A DNA stretch of 33,174 nucleotides from Phycisphaerae bacterium (GCA_029260075.1 JAJDDY010000037.1:1-33174); one strand, 5' to 3'; counted from the first letter of the stretch, positions 14,352-24,207 are shown. Translations and numbers: made by a program. The notes: generated by a model not told the origin, from the sequence alone.

Positions 14352-15251
14352 ATGCTCGGAGCACGCAGATTCATGAGCGTCAAGGAACGCGTCATTCACA
14401 GTGCGCTCGTGTTCTGCGCTTTTATCTCCGTAGCCACGACGGCGGGAATCATTTGGGTTCTGTCCATCGAGTCGTTCAGCTTCTTCTCGGAAGTGTCGCC
14501 GATGGAGTTCCTGTTCGGTGTGCGATGGGCGCCGCTGCTGGAGCCGAAGAGTTTTGGTGTTCTTCCGCTCGTTTGCGGTACGTTTCTCGTTGCGGGTGGA
14601 GCCTTGCTCGTTGCGGTTCCTATCGGCCTCGGCTCGGGCATTTTCTTGAGTGAGTACGCGCCGCCCGGTGTGCGCTCGGTCGTCAAGCCGATCCTTGAAG
14701 TATTGGCCGGAATTCCCACTGTGGTTTACGGCTACTTCGCACTGATCTTCGTCACGCCGAAGATCATCCAACCGCTCGTTCCCGATGCCGACATTTTCAA
14801 CGCCGCCAGCGCCGCGATCGTTGTCGGCATCATGATTATTCCCACGATCGCCTCGCTTAGCGATGACGCCTTTCGAGCTGTTCCACGATCTCTGCGCGAA
14901 GGCGCGTATGCACTCTCCGCTACGCGTCTTGAGGTCTCGACGCGCGTCGTGTTTCCAGCGGCGATGTCCGGCGTCGTAGCTGCGGTAATTCTGGCGTTCG
15001 CCCGTGCGATCGGCGAAACCATGGCCGTCACGCTCGCAGCCGGGGCCATGGCCCGTCTGACGCTCGACCCGTTCGTCAGCATCCAGACCATGACCAGCTA
15101 CATTGTTCAAGTGAGTTTGGGCGACACGCCGCATGGTACGATCGAATACCAAACCATCTTTGCCGTCGGTATGCTGTTGTTCCTCATCACTCTAGCCTTC
15201 AACGTCATCGCCCAGCGCGTGCTGCATCGATTTCGGGAGGCGTATGAATGA
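14352..15251 (+). CDS. pstC: Phosphate ABC transporter permease PstC
   Basis: This 299-aa inner-membrane permease has six predicted helices. The first is at about 19-40 (VFCAFISVATTAGIIWVL). A periplasmic segment with FLFGVRWAPLLEPKSFGVLP follows, as is usual for PstC. The permease EAA-type loop is seen in LREGAYALSATRLEVSTRVV followed by AFARAIGETMAV. GGGGGAC lies just before ATG 14352; ATG 14373 is an alternative. The end overlaps pstA by four bases (ATGA). With PstA it forms the channel for phosphate energised by PstB. Confidence 0.95.
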   Translation: MLGARRFMSVKERVIHSALVFCAFISVATTAGIIWVLSIESFSFFSEVSPMEFLFGVRWAPLLEPKSFGVLPLVCGTFLVAGGALLVAVPIGLGSGIFLSEYAPPGVRSVVKPILEVLAGIPTVVYGYFALIFVTPKIIQPLVPDADIFNAASAAIVVGIMIIPTIASLSDDAFRAVPRSLREGAYALSATRLEVSTRVVFPAAMSGVVAAVILAFARAIGETMAVTLAAGAMARLTLDPFVSIQTMTSYIVQVSLGDTPHGTIEYQTIFAVGMLLFLITLAFNVIAQRVLHRFREAYE

Positions 15252-16132
15252 CGTCGCCCGATGAAGTGTTCAGGCCCAGGCTTGCTCGGCGTCGCCGCCT
15301 CGGAGCGCTCTTTGCTATCGCGTGCGGTAGCATGATCGTTCTGGCCATCATTGTGCTCGGCGTACTCCTCGCCAGTCTTGCGCAACAAGGCTGGCGTTGG
15401 CTATCGCTTGATTTCCTCAATCATTTCCCGTCACGACTCACGCCGGAGAAGGCGGGCGTCAAGAGCGCGTTGTTCGGTACGCTTTGGTTGATCGGCCTGA
15501 CGGCTGCGGTGTCGGTACCGATCGGATTGGCTGCGGCGATCTACTTGCACGAGTACGCGAAAAAGAACCGGTTGACACGATTCATTGAGTTGAACATCGC
15601 GAATCTCGCCGGCGTTCCTTCGATCGTCTACGGCATACTGGGTCTCGCCGTGTTCATCAGGCTGTTCGATCTTGGTAGAAGTGTAATCGCCGGGGCGCTG
15701 ACACTCAGCCTACTCATTCTCCCGGTGGTCATCATCGCCAGCCGTGAAGCACTCGCCGCCGTTCCGGACTCCATCCGGCAAGCTGCGTTCGCACTTGGCG
15801 CGACTCGATGGCAGACCGTTCAATCACACGTGTTGCCCGCCGCGTTACCCGGTATGATGACGGGCGTGATTCTGGCGCTTTCGCGCGCGATTGGAGAAGC
15901 GGCGCCGCTGATTATGATCGGCGCGTTGACCTTTATCGCCTTCGTTCCGGAAGGTCCGATGGACTCCTTCACGGCGATGCCGATTCAGATTTACAACTGG
16001 TGCGATGAACCCGATGCAATCTTTCAAGAGTTGGCTGGGGCAGGCATCCTCGTGCTACTCGGATTGCTCTTGCCAATGAACGCCGTGGCGGTTGGCATCC
16101 GGGCGTGGCATCAGAGGAGAAGGGCGTGGTAA
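15248..16132 (+). CDS. pstA: Phosphate ABC transporter permease PstA
   Basis: This 294-aa permease partner of PstC begins in an ATGA overlap with it. It has a long first helix near residues 20-45 ([20 protein letters not shown]), a periplasmic [20 protein letters not shown] typical of PstA, the motif [16 protein letters not shown], and the loop [20 protein letters not shown] followed by [16 protein letters not shown], which contacts the ATPase. It ends in TAATG, overlapping the pstB start. No damage was seen. Confidence 0.95.
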   Translation: MTSPDEVFRPRLARRRRLGALFAIACGSMIVLAIIVLGVLLASLAQQGWRWLSLDFLNHFPSRLTPEKAGVKSALFGTLWLIGLTAAVSVPIGLAAAIYLHEYAKKNRLTRFIELNIANLAGVPSIVYGILGLAVFIRLFDLGRSVIAGALTLSLLILPVVIIASREALAAVPDSIRQAAFALGATRWQTVQSHVLPAALPGMMTGVILALSRAIGEAAPLIMIGALTFIAFVPEGPMDSFTAMPIQIYNWCDEPDAIFQELAGAGILVLLGLLLPMNAVAVGIRAWHQRRRAW

Positions 16133-16983
16133 TGGTGTCCGAGACAAGGCTAGATCTAAAGGAGGCTGGAGTTCCAGCCCGCATTTCGCCATCGGGTAAA
16201 GAGCAGGATGCGTTGTCGCCGCGCGCCGAAGTCTCCGAGGCTGTCATTCGGGCGGACGGCGTCACCATCCGATACGGCGAGTTTGCAGCGGTTCGAGATG
16301 TGACGCTCGACATTCCCGATCGTCAGGTCACGGCCATCATCGGGCCCTCCGGTTGTGGAAAAAGTACCCTCCTGCGGGCGATCAACCGCATGAACGACTT
16401 CATTCCCAGCATGTCCCTAAGTGGTTTATTGACCTATCGCGGTGCGGACATTTACGCCCCAAAGAGCGACCCTGTCGACCTTCGTCGGCGAATCGGCATG
16501 GTGTTCCAAAAGCCCAACCCATTCCCCAAGACGATCTTCAAGAACGTCGCTTGGGGAGCGACCATCAACGGCTATCGCGGCGATATTCACGAACTCGTCG
16601 AGAGATCGCTTCGGCAAGCTGCGCTTTGGGACGAGGTCAAGGACAAGCTTCACCAAAGCGCGTTCGCTCTTTCCGGTGGTCAACAGCAGCGACTTTGCAT
16701 TGCCAGGGCGATTGCGTTGCAGCCTGATGTGCTGCTCATGGATGAGCCTTGTTCCGCGCTAGACCCGATCGCCACGGCCAAGATCGAAGACTTGATTGGC
16801 GAACTCAAGGCGCACTACACGGTCATTCTTGTTACGCACAACATGCAGCAGGCGGCGCGGGTTTCAGATCTTACGGCGTTCATGTATATGGGCGAGTTGA
16901 TCGAATTCGACGTGACCTACAGAATCTTCACCAAACCCAGCAAGCAACGTACCCAGGATTACATCACCGGACGATTCGGATAA
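16132..16983 (+). CDS. pstB: Phosphate ABC transporter ATP-binding protein PstB
   Basis: This 283-aa ATPase powers PstSCA. Walker A is GPSGCGKST (71-79), followed by [10 protein letters not shown], which is typical of PstB. The Q-loop is VFQKPNPFP, the signature LSGGQQQR, Walker [13 protein letters not shown] and the H-loop VTHNMQQA. The start is placed at the TAATG junction with pstA because AGAGGAGAAGGG lies just upstream; a frame to 16105 would overlap pstA more. The N-terminal 35 residues before the ATPase fold are longer than in E. coli PstB and poorly conserved. phoU follows after five bases. Confidence 0.95.
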   Translation: MVSETRLDLKEAGVPARISPSGKEQDALSPRAEVSEAVIRADGVTIRYGEFAAVRDVTLDIPDRQVTAIIGPSGCGKSTLLRAINRMNDFIPSMSLSGLLTYRGADIYAPKSDPVDLRRRIGMVFQKPNPFPKTIFKNVAWGATINGYRGDIHELVERSLRQAALWDEVKDKLHQSAFALSGGQQQRLCIARAIALQPDVLLMDEPCSALDPIATAKIEDLIGELKAHYTVILVTHNMQQAARVSDLTAFMYMGELIEFDVTYRIFTKPSKQRTQDYITGRFG

Positions 16984-16988
16984 CGCAC

Positions 16989-17666
16989 ATGACCACCCAC
17001 TTCGTCAACCTGCTTGAAGAACTTCGTCGTCGCGCCGCAAGGATGGCCAGTCTTGTCGAGGACATGGTCCAGGAGGCGTGCGAGTCGGTGATCGACGCCA
17101 ATGAGGCGCTCGCCGGACGCGTGATTCGACGCGACAACGATGTGGACACTGAGGAGGTCGCTGTGGAGTCGGAAGTGATTCGCCTCATGGCGCTCTATCA
17201 ACCGGTTGGTTCTGACCTGCGATTGCTGTGTGCTGTCCTCAAGATCAACAACGACCTGGAACGTATCGCGGATTGTGCTGTAAACGTAGCCGAGCGAGCG
17301 CGACACATGGAGCGAGGTACGTTGGCCCGCCACCGCGCCACCGTCACGGAGATGGCGACGTTTGTCCGCACTATGCTGAGAAACGCGGTTCAATCCTTCG
17401 CGGTTGAGGATGTCGACATGGCGCGCAAGGCGTTTGCCGAGGAAGAACACGTCGATGCCCTCTATGAACAGATCATCAAACAGATTGTCGCGGAAGGTGC
17501 GACGTCTTCAGAAGGCATGGCCGCCCGGCTTGATGTATTGTCGGTAGCTAAAAATCTTGAGCGAATTGCCGACCACGCGACGAACATCGCCGAGGATGTA
17601 ATCTTCCTTGCTACCGGTGAGATCGTCCGACACACCGATGGCGTACCGCTGTCGAGCGAAGGCTAA
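16989..17666 (+). CDS. phoU: Phosphate signalling protein PhoU
   Basis: This 225-aa all-helical protein is built of two similar three-helix bundles. It contains the family signatures RLMALYQPVGSDLRLLCAVL, KINNDLERIADCAVNVAE in the first repeat and LSVAKNLERIADHATNIAED in the second; the Asp/Glu residues in these bind metal clusters. PhoU links the Pst transporter to PhoR and silences the Pho response when phosphate is ample. The start at 16989 comes five bases after pstB. The end lies 90 bases before phoB. Confidence 0.95.
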   Translation: MTTHFVNLLEELRRRAARMASLVEDMVQEACESVIDANEALAGRVIRRDNDVDTEEVAVESEVIRLMALYQPVGSDLRLLCAVLKINNDLERIADCAVNVAERARHMERGTLARHRATVTEMATFVRTMLRNAVQSFAVEDVDMARKAFAEEEHVDALYEQIIKQIVAEGATSSEGMAARLDVLSVAKNLERIADHATNIAEDVIFLATGEIVRHTDGVPLSSEG

Positions 17667-17756
17667 GGCGCTGTCGCCGCGCATTTGGATCCGACGAGAA
17701 GGGCATGTAGCGGTTTTGTCTTGCTGGTCGGTGTAACGGCGGTTAGCGTAGAATCA

Positions 17757-18467
17757 ATGAAGACGCCGAAGATAATCATGGTTGTTGAAGACGAAACTGA
17801 TCTTCGTGAGTTGATCGGCTTCAACCTTGAGCGAGAAGGATACACGTGTCGCCAAGCCGCCGATGGCGACGAGGCGCTTGCGCAGATGGCCCGAGAGATT
17901 CCTCACTTGGTTATTCTCGATAGAATGCTCCCCAACACGTCGGGTGACGAAGTTCTGGCACAACTGAGACGAGATCAGAAGACCGCTGCGATTCCCGTGC
18001 TCATGCTGACTGCGAAGGCTGACGAGTCTGACGAACTGGTCGGCTTCGCGATGGGCGTTGACGACTATGTAACGAAGCCGTTTTCGATGAAGGCTCTAAT
18101 CGCCCGCGTCGCGGCGTTGCTTCGTCGTTCACGAGAGGGGGTATCGCACGAGGCGAAAGCGCTGTTATCGTCCGGTCCGGTCACGCTGGACCCTGAGCGA
18201 CACAGCGTGAGGGTCAGCGGCGCGGCAATCACGCTCACGGCGACGGAGTTCCGGCTGCTCCAAGCCATGATGTCTGCTGACGGTCGTTTGCGCTCGCGCG
18301 AACAGTTGATCGACGCGGCGCTCGGCGTGGACGTAGCCGTCGTCGATCGCACCATCGACGTTCATATCGCCGCCTTGCGGAAGAAGCTCGGATCCGCAGC
18401 GACCTGGATAAGGACTGTACGCGGCGCGGGTTACCTCTGGCGAGCGCCGGACCAAGGTGACGACTAA
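17757..18467 (+). CDS. phoB: PhoB-type response regulator
   Basis: This 236-aa OmpR/PhoB-family regulator has receiver-domain residues E11-D12, phospho-acceptor Asp55 in LVILDRMLP, Thr in MLTAKAD and Lys107 in DDYVTKPF. The winged-helix DNA-binding domain is at about 140-230, with LTATEFRLLQAMM, VVDRTIDVHIAALRKKLG and IRTVRGAGYLW. ATG 17757 is chosen because the receiver fold begins there; the ribosome-binding site is weak. It is followed after five bases by phoR. It is expected to activate the phosphate block when phosphorylated. Confidence 0.93.
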   Translation: MKTPKIIMVVEDETDLRELIGFNLEREGYTCRQAADGDEALAQMAREIPHLVILDRMLPNTSGDEVLAQLRRDQKTAAIPVLMLTAKADESDELVGFAMGVDDYVTKPFSMKALIARVAALLRRSREGVSHEAKALLSSGPVTLDPERHSVRVSGAAITLTATEFRLLQAMMSADGRLRSREQLIDAALGVDVAVVDRTIDVHIAALRKKLGSAATWIRTVRGAGYLWRAPDQGDD

Positions 18468-18472
18468 CACTC

Positions 18473-20404
18473 ATGGCCCCACGTCTCGGACGCTACTTCT
18501 GGAAGCTCTTTCTGGCCAACGCCGTCGTAATGGCGGTTGTGTTGGCCTGCAGCGTCTGGGTTGTAGTTGCGCAGTTGGATCGGTTTCGCCAGGAAGAATT
18601 GTCCCACCATCTTGCGGCGCAGGCGTCGGCGTTGGAAGTGGCTGTGCGCGACCGGTTCGACCCGGCGCACGCCGGGGAATTGAATGCTTTGGCCCAGCAG
18701 GTCGGCTCGACCGAACTCGAGGGCGTCCGAGTCACGTTCGTTCTTGCCGATGGTACGGTCGTAGGCGATTCGGAGGCCATCGCGAGCAAGATGGAGTCGC
18801 ACGCGGACCGACCGGAGATTCAGGAAGCCCTGGCGTCGGGTTCCGGCGAGAGCGTTCGCTGGTCTCATACTGTCGCGAAGAATATGAAATATGTGGCGGT
18901 TCGAGTTGGTGATGCTGACGAGCCGCTCGGGGTGGTACGTGTGTCGATGGCCGTTCAGAGCATCGCCGCCCGCGCCCAACCCGCACGACGCTTGGCCGTT
19001 GCGATTGCTGTGCTGTCGGTTCTTGCTGCGATCGTGTTGGCGTTGGCGCTTGCCCTTATGTGGAGCCGTCGAATTCAACGCATCACCGAGGCGGCGCGTA
19101 GCATCTCCGGCGGAGACCTGTCAGCCCGCGTTGACGCGACGGGTCATGACGAAGTGGCCTTGCTCGGTAAATCACTCAACGAAATGCGAGAAAAGCTGTC
19201 CGCGCAGCTCGGTACAATCGACCGGCAGCGCCGCACGCTCGATTCGCTCGTGTCTCAACTCCGAGAAGGTGTAGTCGTCGCAGACGCCGATGGGCGGATC
19301 GTTCTCATCAACTCTGAGGCCGTGGAGTTGTTGCAGCTTTCGTCGGACGAGGCGGTCCATTCGCGTATCGGCCAAACTGTCGAACAATGCGTACCGCAGC
19401 ACAAGCTCCAAGGCTTGCTACGGCGAACGACGAGCGTGGCGCCGTCGGCAACCGACGGTCCCTTCCCTCAATCTACGGACCGCATCGCCGACCGCCTCGA
19501 ATCGAACACTCAGGAAATCGAGTTGCAACTCACCACAAGGGCCGGCGTCCGGTCGGTGCTAGCACGCGCGTTCGACCTTCGTCTTCCAGACGCCATAGAT
19601 TCCAACGCGTCGTCGGCTAAGAGCGGTCACGTTGGTCGCACCCTCGTCCTGACTGATGTTACAGAACTGACCAGGGTGATGCAGGTCAAGGCGGATTTGG
19701 CCGCCAATGCGTCGCACGAGTTGCGGACCCCATTGTCGGCGATCCGCGCCGCCGTCGAAACGCTCCGTACCGTAGATTGGTCGAGGGATGGCAAGACGGC
19801 GTCGCGATTCGTCGATGTTGTCGATCGCCACAGCGGCCGAATGGAAGCCATGATCGGCGACTTGCTCGACCTGTCCCGGATGGAATCAGGGGCGAACCGT
19901 TTCGACGCGACGCCCATCTCGACGAAGAAGCTCGCGGAAGAACTCCGAATGACATACAGCGGCGCGGTGACTGCAAAGAGTCTGAGCTGGAAGACGTCGT
20001 TCCCCGGTGAGGATGTCACGCTCACCACCAATCCTGAGCTGCTCCGAATGATCTTGCGCAACCTCATCGACAACGCCGTAAGATTCACCGATCCTGGGGG
20101 AAGCATCGTCCTTTCTGTTTCACCGGACCCCGAACATATCGTTATTGAAGTAGCCGACACCGGGTGCGGCATCGCGCTGGCGGATCAACCGCGTGTGTTC
20201 GAACGGTTTTATCAGGTGGGCCAAGCGCGATCTGGTCCCGACCGGGGGACGGGCCTCGGCCTGTCGATCGTTCGTCATGCGGCATCCGCGATCAATGCCC
20301 GCGTAGAACTGCAAAGTGTACCCGGCCAGGGTACAAGCGTTTCGGTTCGGATCCCACTTCTGAATCTCCGTCAGAGCACGAAGTCGCCACAGAAGCCCTG
20401 TTGA
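18473..20404 (+). CDS. phoR: PhoR-type sensor histidine kinase
   Basis: This 643-aa membrane kinase is longer than E. coli PhoR because it has a periplasmic domain. TM1 is at 11-33, the extracytoplasmic sensor region at 34-172 and TM2 at 174-196, followed by HAMP (about 197-248). A PAS-like segment (about 258-400, LREGVVVADADGRIVLINSE) precedes the HisKA dimer with phospho-acceptor His415 in ASHELRTPLSAIR. The ATPase has an N box NLIDNAVRFTDPGG, DTGCGIA and GTGLGLSIVRHAASA. The last residues (TKSPQKPC) and the stop codon lie within repeat copy C, so the natural C-terminus may have been replaced. It presumably phosphorylates PhoB when phosphate is scarce. Confidence 0.9.
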   Translation: MAPRLGRYFWKLFLANAVVMAVVLACSVWVVVAQLDRFRQEELSHHLAAQASALEVAVRDRFDPAHAGELNALAQQVGSTELEGVRVTFVLADGTVVGDSEAIASKMESHADRPEIQEALASGSGESVRWSHTVAKNMKYVAVRVGDADEPLGVVRVSMAVQSIAARAQPARRLAVAIAVLSVLAAIVLALALALMWSRRIQRITEAARSISGGDLSARVDATGHDEVALLGKSLNEMREKLSAQLGTIDRQRRTLDSLVSQLREGVVVADADGRIVLINSEAVELLQLSSDEAVHSRIGQTVEQCVPQHKLQGLLRRTTSVAPSATDGPFPQSTDRIADRLESNTQEIELQLTTRAGVRSVLARAFDLRLPDAIDSNASSAKSGHVGRTLVLTDVTELTRVMQVKADLAANASHELRTPLSAIRAAVETLRTVDWSRDGKTASRFVDVVDRHSGRMEAMIGDLLDLSRMESGANRFDATPISTKKLAEELRMTYSGAVTAKSLSWKTSFPGEDVTLTTNPELLRMILRNLIDNAVRFTDPGGSIVLSVSPDPEHIVIEVADTGCGIALADQPRVFERFYQVGQARSGPDRGTGLGLSIVRHAASAINARVELQSVPGQGTSVSVRIPLLNLRQSTKSPQKPC

Positions 20405-20470
20405 GCACGTGTGGCACCGGCTTCCGGCCGGTGATCCGTTGGCGATTTCCTCGCCGTGAACAGCGTCGGC
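20396..20470 (+). repeat. Dispersed hairpin repeat, copy C
   Basis: GCCCTGTTGAGCACGTGTGG leads to CACCGGC-TTCCG-GCCGGTG, a perfect 7-bp stem, then GATCCGTTGGCGATTTCCTC. The copy is shorter at its 3' end than B and D. It contains the TGA stop codon of phoR (20402-20404). Confidence 0.75.
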
Positions 20471-20798
20471 GAAAGACATGGAACAAGCGAGGCCCGCGCG
20501 CGTTTCGATCGACGTGTGCGACTCTCAGAACGTGTGTGAAATGCCTCTTACCGAACCGCGCCCGTGAGGAAGCGCTCCGGGTTCGCGGGTGAAAACCCCG
20601 TCCTCACGGGCGCGGCTCGGTTCGTCGTAAACCCTCTAATACGCCTTTTCGCACACGTTCTCAGAGTGTCACGCAGGGCTCGTCCATGGTGCGAAGGGTC
20701 CATTTCAACGCCACACCGCACGTAAGGCCATCACTCACTCTTACTCGTCGCCTGGTCGTTGCCTATGGTGACGTTGTCGACACGACGACCGCGTTTCG
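20405..20798. other. Intergenic between convergent phoR and kinase gene
   Basis: Apart from repeat copy C and the MITE-like element, nothing else was recognised. The stretch 20668-20798 has no gene or obvious terminator. Confidence 0.5.
20521..20667. mobile_element. MITE-like element with terminal inverted repeats
   Basis: The left end ACTCTCAGAACGTGTGTGAA (20521 on) matches the reverse complement of the right end, ACTCTGAGAACGTGTGCGAA (20647-20667), at 19 of 21 positions. Inside is a second inverted repeat: CCGAACCGCGCCCGTGAGGA (20551-20570) against 20601-20620, 19 of 20 matches, with a 30-base loop. There is no coding capacity. The element is 147 bp and could fold end to end. It could be mobilised by a transposase with related ends. 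Confidence 0.65.
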
Positions 20799-23342
20799 TC
20801 ATTGACCATGGGCACGAGCCTGGCTCGTCTTGGCCTGTTGCTTGTGCAGCGCCTCAAGTTGGCCGCGGACCAACTGCGTAAGCTCGTGGTTCGATCCCAA
20901 CGTCCTCTTGCGCACGTCGAACGTCTTACTGTAGTAGGGTTCGGCCGTGTCAAGGTCGCCGCGCGCCCAGTGGGCCCAGCCGATATCGACGAACGACCTA
21001 AGCGTTTCCGAGTGCTCTTCGCCAAGTGCGCTGCGCCGGATCCTCCAGGCCTCCTCGAACAGGGGCGTGGCCTCGCCCGGTCGCTTCGTGATCATCAGCA
21101 GTTCACCGATGTTATTGAGCGACTGGGCGATACTCGGATGTCCCTCCCGTAAGGTTGCTCGTCGGATGATAAGGGCTTCGCGATAGACTGCTTCCGCGCG
21201 CGACCACTCAGACATATCGTGCAACATGGCGCCGAAGTTGTTGAGCGTGTTCGCGACCGACGGGTGCATGTGGCCAAGGTTTGCGCGTTTGATGCGTATG
21301 GCTTCCTCGAACAGGGTGGCGGCTCGCTCATAGTTCTTGGTGCTGCGCAACAGCCCCGCATAATTCTGCAGCGTGGTCGCGAGTGCTGGGTGTTCCGGTC
21401 CCAGCACGCGCTCTTGTATGCCCTTCGCTCGCCGGAACAGACGCTCACCTTCGTCGTATCGTCCCGAAGCATGCATCATCAGTGCGAGATCGTTCAGACT
21501 CTCTGCGACGCGCGGGTGATCTTGGCCGAACAGCTTCTCGCGGATCGCGAGTGCTTTCCGAATGAGCGGCTCTGCCGAGTCGATGTCCCCCGCATCATAC
21601 TTCAACAGGGCTAGGGTCGTGGACGTTCGGGCTACGGCCGCTTCGTGACCAGCGCCCGACGAACGATAGATCGCCAGCGCTCGCTGCAGGTTTCGCTCGG
21701 CGACATCGTTGCGCTTCTGTTGGACCTGAACTTCGGCCAGCAAAGTGAGACTCTCCGCAACGTCTGGATGTTCCGGGCCGAGCACTCGTTCCCGGATTCC
21801 TACGGCCTGCTCCAGTTGCTCGATTCCTTGGTCGTACAGCCCGAGGTTCCTGTAGACGTGCCCGATCGTCGTCAACAGTGACGCGCGCACTTCCGGTTGT
21901 GCTCCGAGCTCGCGTTCGAGCTGAGCGGCTCCGCGATCAAGTATATCTCTCGCCGTGACGGTGGCGCCCGAATCGCGATTGCTTTGCGGATCGGCCAAGG
22001 GGTCGGCCATCTCGAACATTTTAGTTAGGAACTCAGTGGTGGTCTTAGCCGTAGTCGCTTCCTTCGCCGCAAGCCGCTGCGCCTCGGTCGCCACTTCCAA
22101 GTGTTTTTTGGCGGCCCTTTGCTGTCGTTTCGCGTCTCGGTAAAGCAGGGTCATCACAACGGCACTTGTCGACACGACCGCGAACATTAGCGCCGCCGCT
22201 GCGACGGCGGCTTTGTGGCGTGCGATAGTCTTCCGGAGCACATACCACGGCCGATCGCGTTTGGCGTCGATGGGTTCTTGATTGAGAAGGTGACGCAAAT
22301 CTCGGGAAAGATCGTCGACGGACTGGTAGCGGCGATGGCGGTCCTTCTCCAGGGCTTTGTGGACTATCGTGTCGAGGTCACCGCGCAGATTCGGATCGAA
22401 GGTCGATAGGCGAAGCGGTTCGACGTCGCGAATGACCCGCAGGATGTCATACGGCGTTGACGTGGTGAGATCGTAGGGAAGCTGTCCGGAAAGTACCTCG
22501 AACAAGACGACACCGAGGGCATAGACGTCGCTTCGCACGTCGAGATCGGCCGCTTCTCCTTGCGACTGTTCCGGGCTCATGTATCGGAGCGTGCCCACGA
22601 GCTTTCCGAAATCGGTTTCGCAGGTTGCTCGGGTCAGATCGGCATCCATGGCCCGGGCGACACCGAAGTCGATGACCTTGGGTTCCCCAGATGGTAGAAC
22701 CAAAATGTTTCCGGGTTTGAGGTCTCGATGAATGATGCCGCGCTGATGGCCATGCTGAACAGCATCGCATACCTTGACGACCAGCCGTACGCGATCGCTC
22801 ATCGACAAGTCGGCCGCGTGAACATAGGTCGTGATCGGTTTTGCGTCCGGAAGAAATTCCATCGCGAAGTACGGGACACGAAACCACTCGGATTCATAAA
22901 CACCGGCTTGGTATACGTGGGCGACGTTGCAGTGCTCCACACGCGAAAGAATCTGCGCCTCATGCGCGAAGCGTCGGAGCGTGGCTTCCGACGTGAGCCC
23001 CTCACGCAAGACTTTCACCGCGACCGTCCGCCGGGGCTCGTCCTGCTCAGCTTCGTACACGACGCCCATGCCTCCTGCGGCGATGAGGCGCTTGATCAAG
23101 AAACTATCGATTCGCTTGCCGATGAGCCGATCGTACTCAGCCTTCTCCTTCGGGTCGTCGTTCGCGAATGGAGAATCGAGAAACCCGGTCGCGCGGTGAT
23201 CGGCCTTCAGAAGTTCCTCGATGTTGCGGCGAAGTGTTACGTTCGCACCGCACGCCTGCGCGACGAACGCGGCCCTATCTTTCGGCGGTCGATCGAGCGC
23301 CAGGTTGAAGAGTTCCTCGGCTTGGCGTGTTTCATGGGTCAT
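20799..23342 (-). CDS. Membrane Ser/Thr protein kinase with C-terminal TPR repeats
   Basis: This is an 847-aa planctomycete-type kinase. Residues 1-60 are a short helical region common ahead of these kinases (ALDRPPKDRAAFVAQAC). The kinase domain runs from about 78 to 353, with the Gly loop AAGGMGVVYEA, catalytic Lys110 in VAVKV, HRDLKPGN (Asp207), DFG (225-227) and the activation-segment end SPEQ. All catalytic residues are present. One membrane helix lies at 378-400, then a charged coiled coil with Ala/Lys repeats. From about 475 to the end come roughly eight 42-residue tetratricopeptide repeats of the RALAIREKLFGQDHPRVAES type, which bind partner proteins. It lies six bases behind the ECF sigma gene, so the two form an operon. 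Confidence 0.92.
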   Translation of the reverse strand: MTHETRQAEELFNLALDRPPKDRAAFVAQACGANVTLRRNIEELLKADHRATGFLDSPFANDDPKEKAEYDRLIGKRIDSFLIKRLIAAGGMGVVYEAEQDEPRRTVAVKVLREGLTSEATLRRFAHEAQILSRVEHCNVAHVYQAGVYESEWFRVPYFAMEFLPDAKPITTYVHAADLSMSDRVRLVVKVCDAVQHGHQRGIIHRDLKPGNILVLPSGEPKVIDFGVARAMDADLTRATCETDFGKLVGTLRYMSPEQSQGEAADLDVRSDVYALGVVLFEVLSGQLPYDLTTSTPYDILRVIRDVEPLRLSTFDPNLRGDLDTIVHKALEKDRHRRYQSVDDLSRDLRHLLNQEPIDAKRDRPWYVLRKTIARHKAAVAAAALMFAVVSTSAVVMTLLYRDAKRQQRAAKKHLEVATEAQRLAAKEATTAKTTTEFLTKMFEMADPLADPQSNRDSGATVTARDILDRGAAQLERELGAQPEVRASLLTTIGHVYRNLGLYDQGIEQLEQAVGIRERVLGPEHPDVAESLTLLAEVQVQQKRNDVAERNLQRALAIYRSSGAGHEAAVARTSTTLALLKYDAGDIDSAEPLIRKALAIREKLFGQDHPRVAESLNDLALMMHASGRYDEGERLFRRAKGIQERVLGPEHPALATTLQNYAGLLRSTKNYERAATLFEEAIRIKRANLGHMHPSVANTLNNFGAMLHDMSEWSRAEAVYREALIIRRATLREGHPSIAQSLNNIGELLMITKRPGEATPLFEEAWRIRRSALGEEHSETLRSFVDIGWAHWARGDLDTAEPYYSKTFDVRKRTLGSNHELTQLVRGQLEALHKQQAKTSQARAHGQ

Positions 23343-23348
23343 TGCGAG

Positions 23349-23933
23349 TCAACTATGATTACCGTCGTGGCTCGGTTCGTCCGAGAGCATCCTGAACAGA
23401 ACGGCCCGGGCGTACCGCCACTCGCGCTCCACTGTCGCGGTCGAAATATCAAGCACTGTCGCCGTGTCTTGGATCGTCATCCCGCCGAAAAACCGCGCCT
23501 CAATAATTCGTGCGTGTCTGGGGTGCGTATCCGCAAGCTTGCGGAGCGCTTCGTCCAGCGCGAGCGTATCGATTGATCGCTCGAACGAGGCGATCAAACG
23601 CTCGTCGAGACTGAGCTTGGTGCGACCGCCGCCTCGCTTGAGGCTGTTCTTCTGGCGCGCATGGTCCACGAGAATCCGTCGAATTGCTTGAGCTGCCACC
23701 GCGAAGAAGTGCGCACGGCCCTGCCATTCGACGCGCGTCTGATCGATGAGCTTGAGGTAGGCCTCGTGGACCAGTGCTGTGGGTTCCAGCGTGTGGTCAG
23801 GTCGCTCGGCGCCCATGAGGTGACCGGCCGCGCGACGCAGCTCGCCATAGACCAATGGCAGCAGCGCGCTCGCGGCCGACGAATCGCCCGCCGATGCGGC
23901 CCTAAGTATCTGTGTCACGTCCACGTCTTGCAT
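23349..23933 (-). CDS. ECF-type RNA polymerase sigma factor
   Basis: This 194-aa protein starts MQDVDVTQILRAASAGDSSA. The start at 23933 is chosen for GGAGAGAGGGATGGG upstream. Region 2 shows LPLVYGELRRAAGHLM, LEPTALVHEAYLKLID and RAHFFAVAAQAIRRILVDHA. Region 4 has the HTH MTIQDTATVLDISTATVERE followed by WRYARAVLFR. This is the planctomycete and acidobacterial ECF group normally encoded next to a Ser/Thr kinase, where no classical anti-sigma factor is present and phosphorylation is thought to control activity. The kinase follows immediately. The divergent large secreted-protein gene is a possible target. Confidence 0.9.
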   Translation of the reverse strand: MQDVDVTQILRAASAGDSSAASALLPLVYGELRRAAGHLMGAERPDHTLEPTALVHEAYLKLIDQTRVEWQGRAHFFAVAAQAIRRILVDHARQKNSLKRGGGRTKLSLDERLIASFERSIDTLALDEALRKLADTHPRHARIIEARFFGGMTIQDTATVLDISTATVEREWRYARAVLFRMLSDEPSHDGNHS

Positions 23934-24207
23934 GGCATCCCATCCCTCTCTCCGAAACTGAGAGTCGCGGATCGGGCTTAGTGATTCATTATTACGTGCG
24001 GTACCGGCTAACTCAACCGTTCGAGCACGATTCAGTCCCATAAGACGGAATCCGCGAACAGACGTATCGGAATCATGATGGACTTCAGGCATGGTTTTCG
24101 CGTTTGAGACCACGTGGGGATGGCTCGAAACGTGAGGCTCACGCATCGGGCCGGATTTCCGCCGTTTGTACCCGTGCGGCATTTGGAGCATAAGGAGCAA
24201 GAGCGTG
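23934..24207. promoter_or_regulatory. Divergent intergenic region, sigma factor / secreted protein
   Basis: About 270 bases between oppositely directed genes must hold both promoters. I see no clear sigma70 hexamers for either; an ECF-type promoter is possible. TAAGGAGCAA at 24191-24200 is the ribosome-binding site for the secreted-protein gene. Confidence 0.35.
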
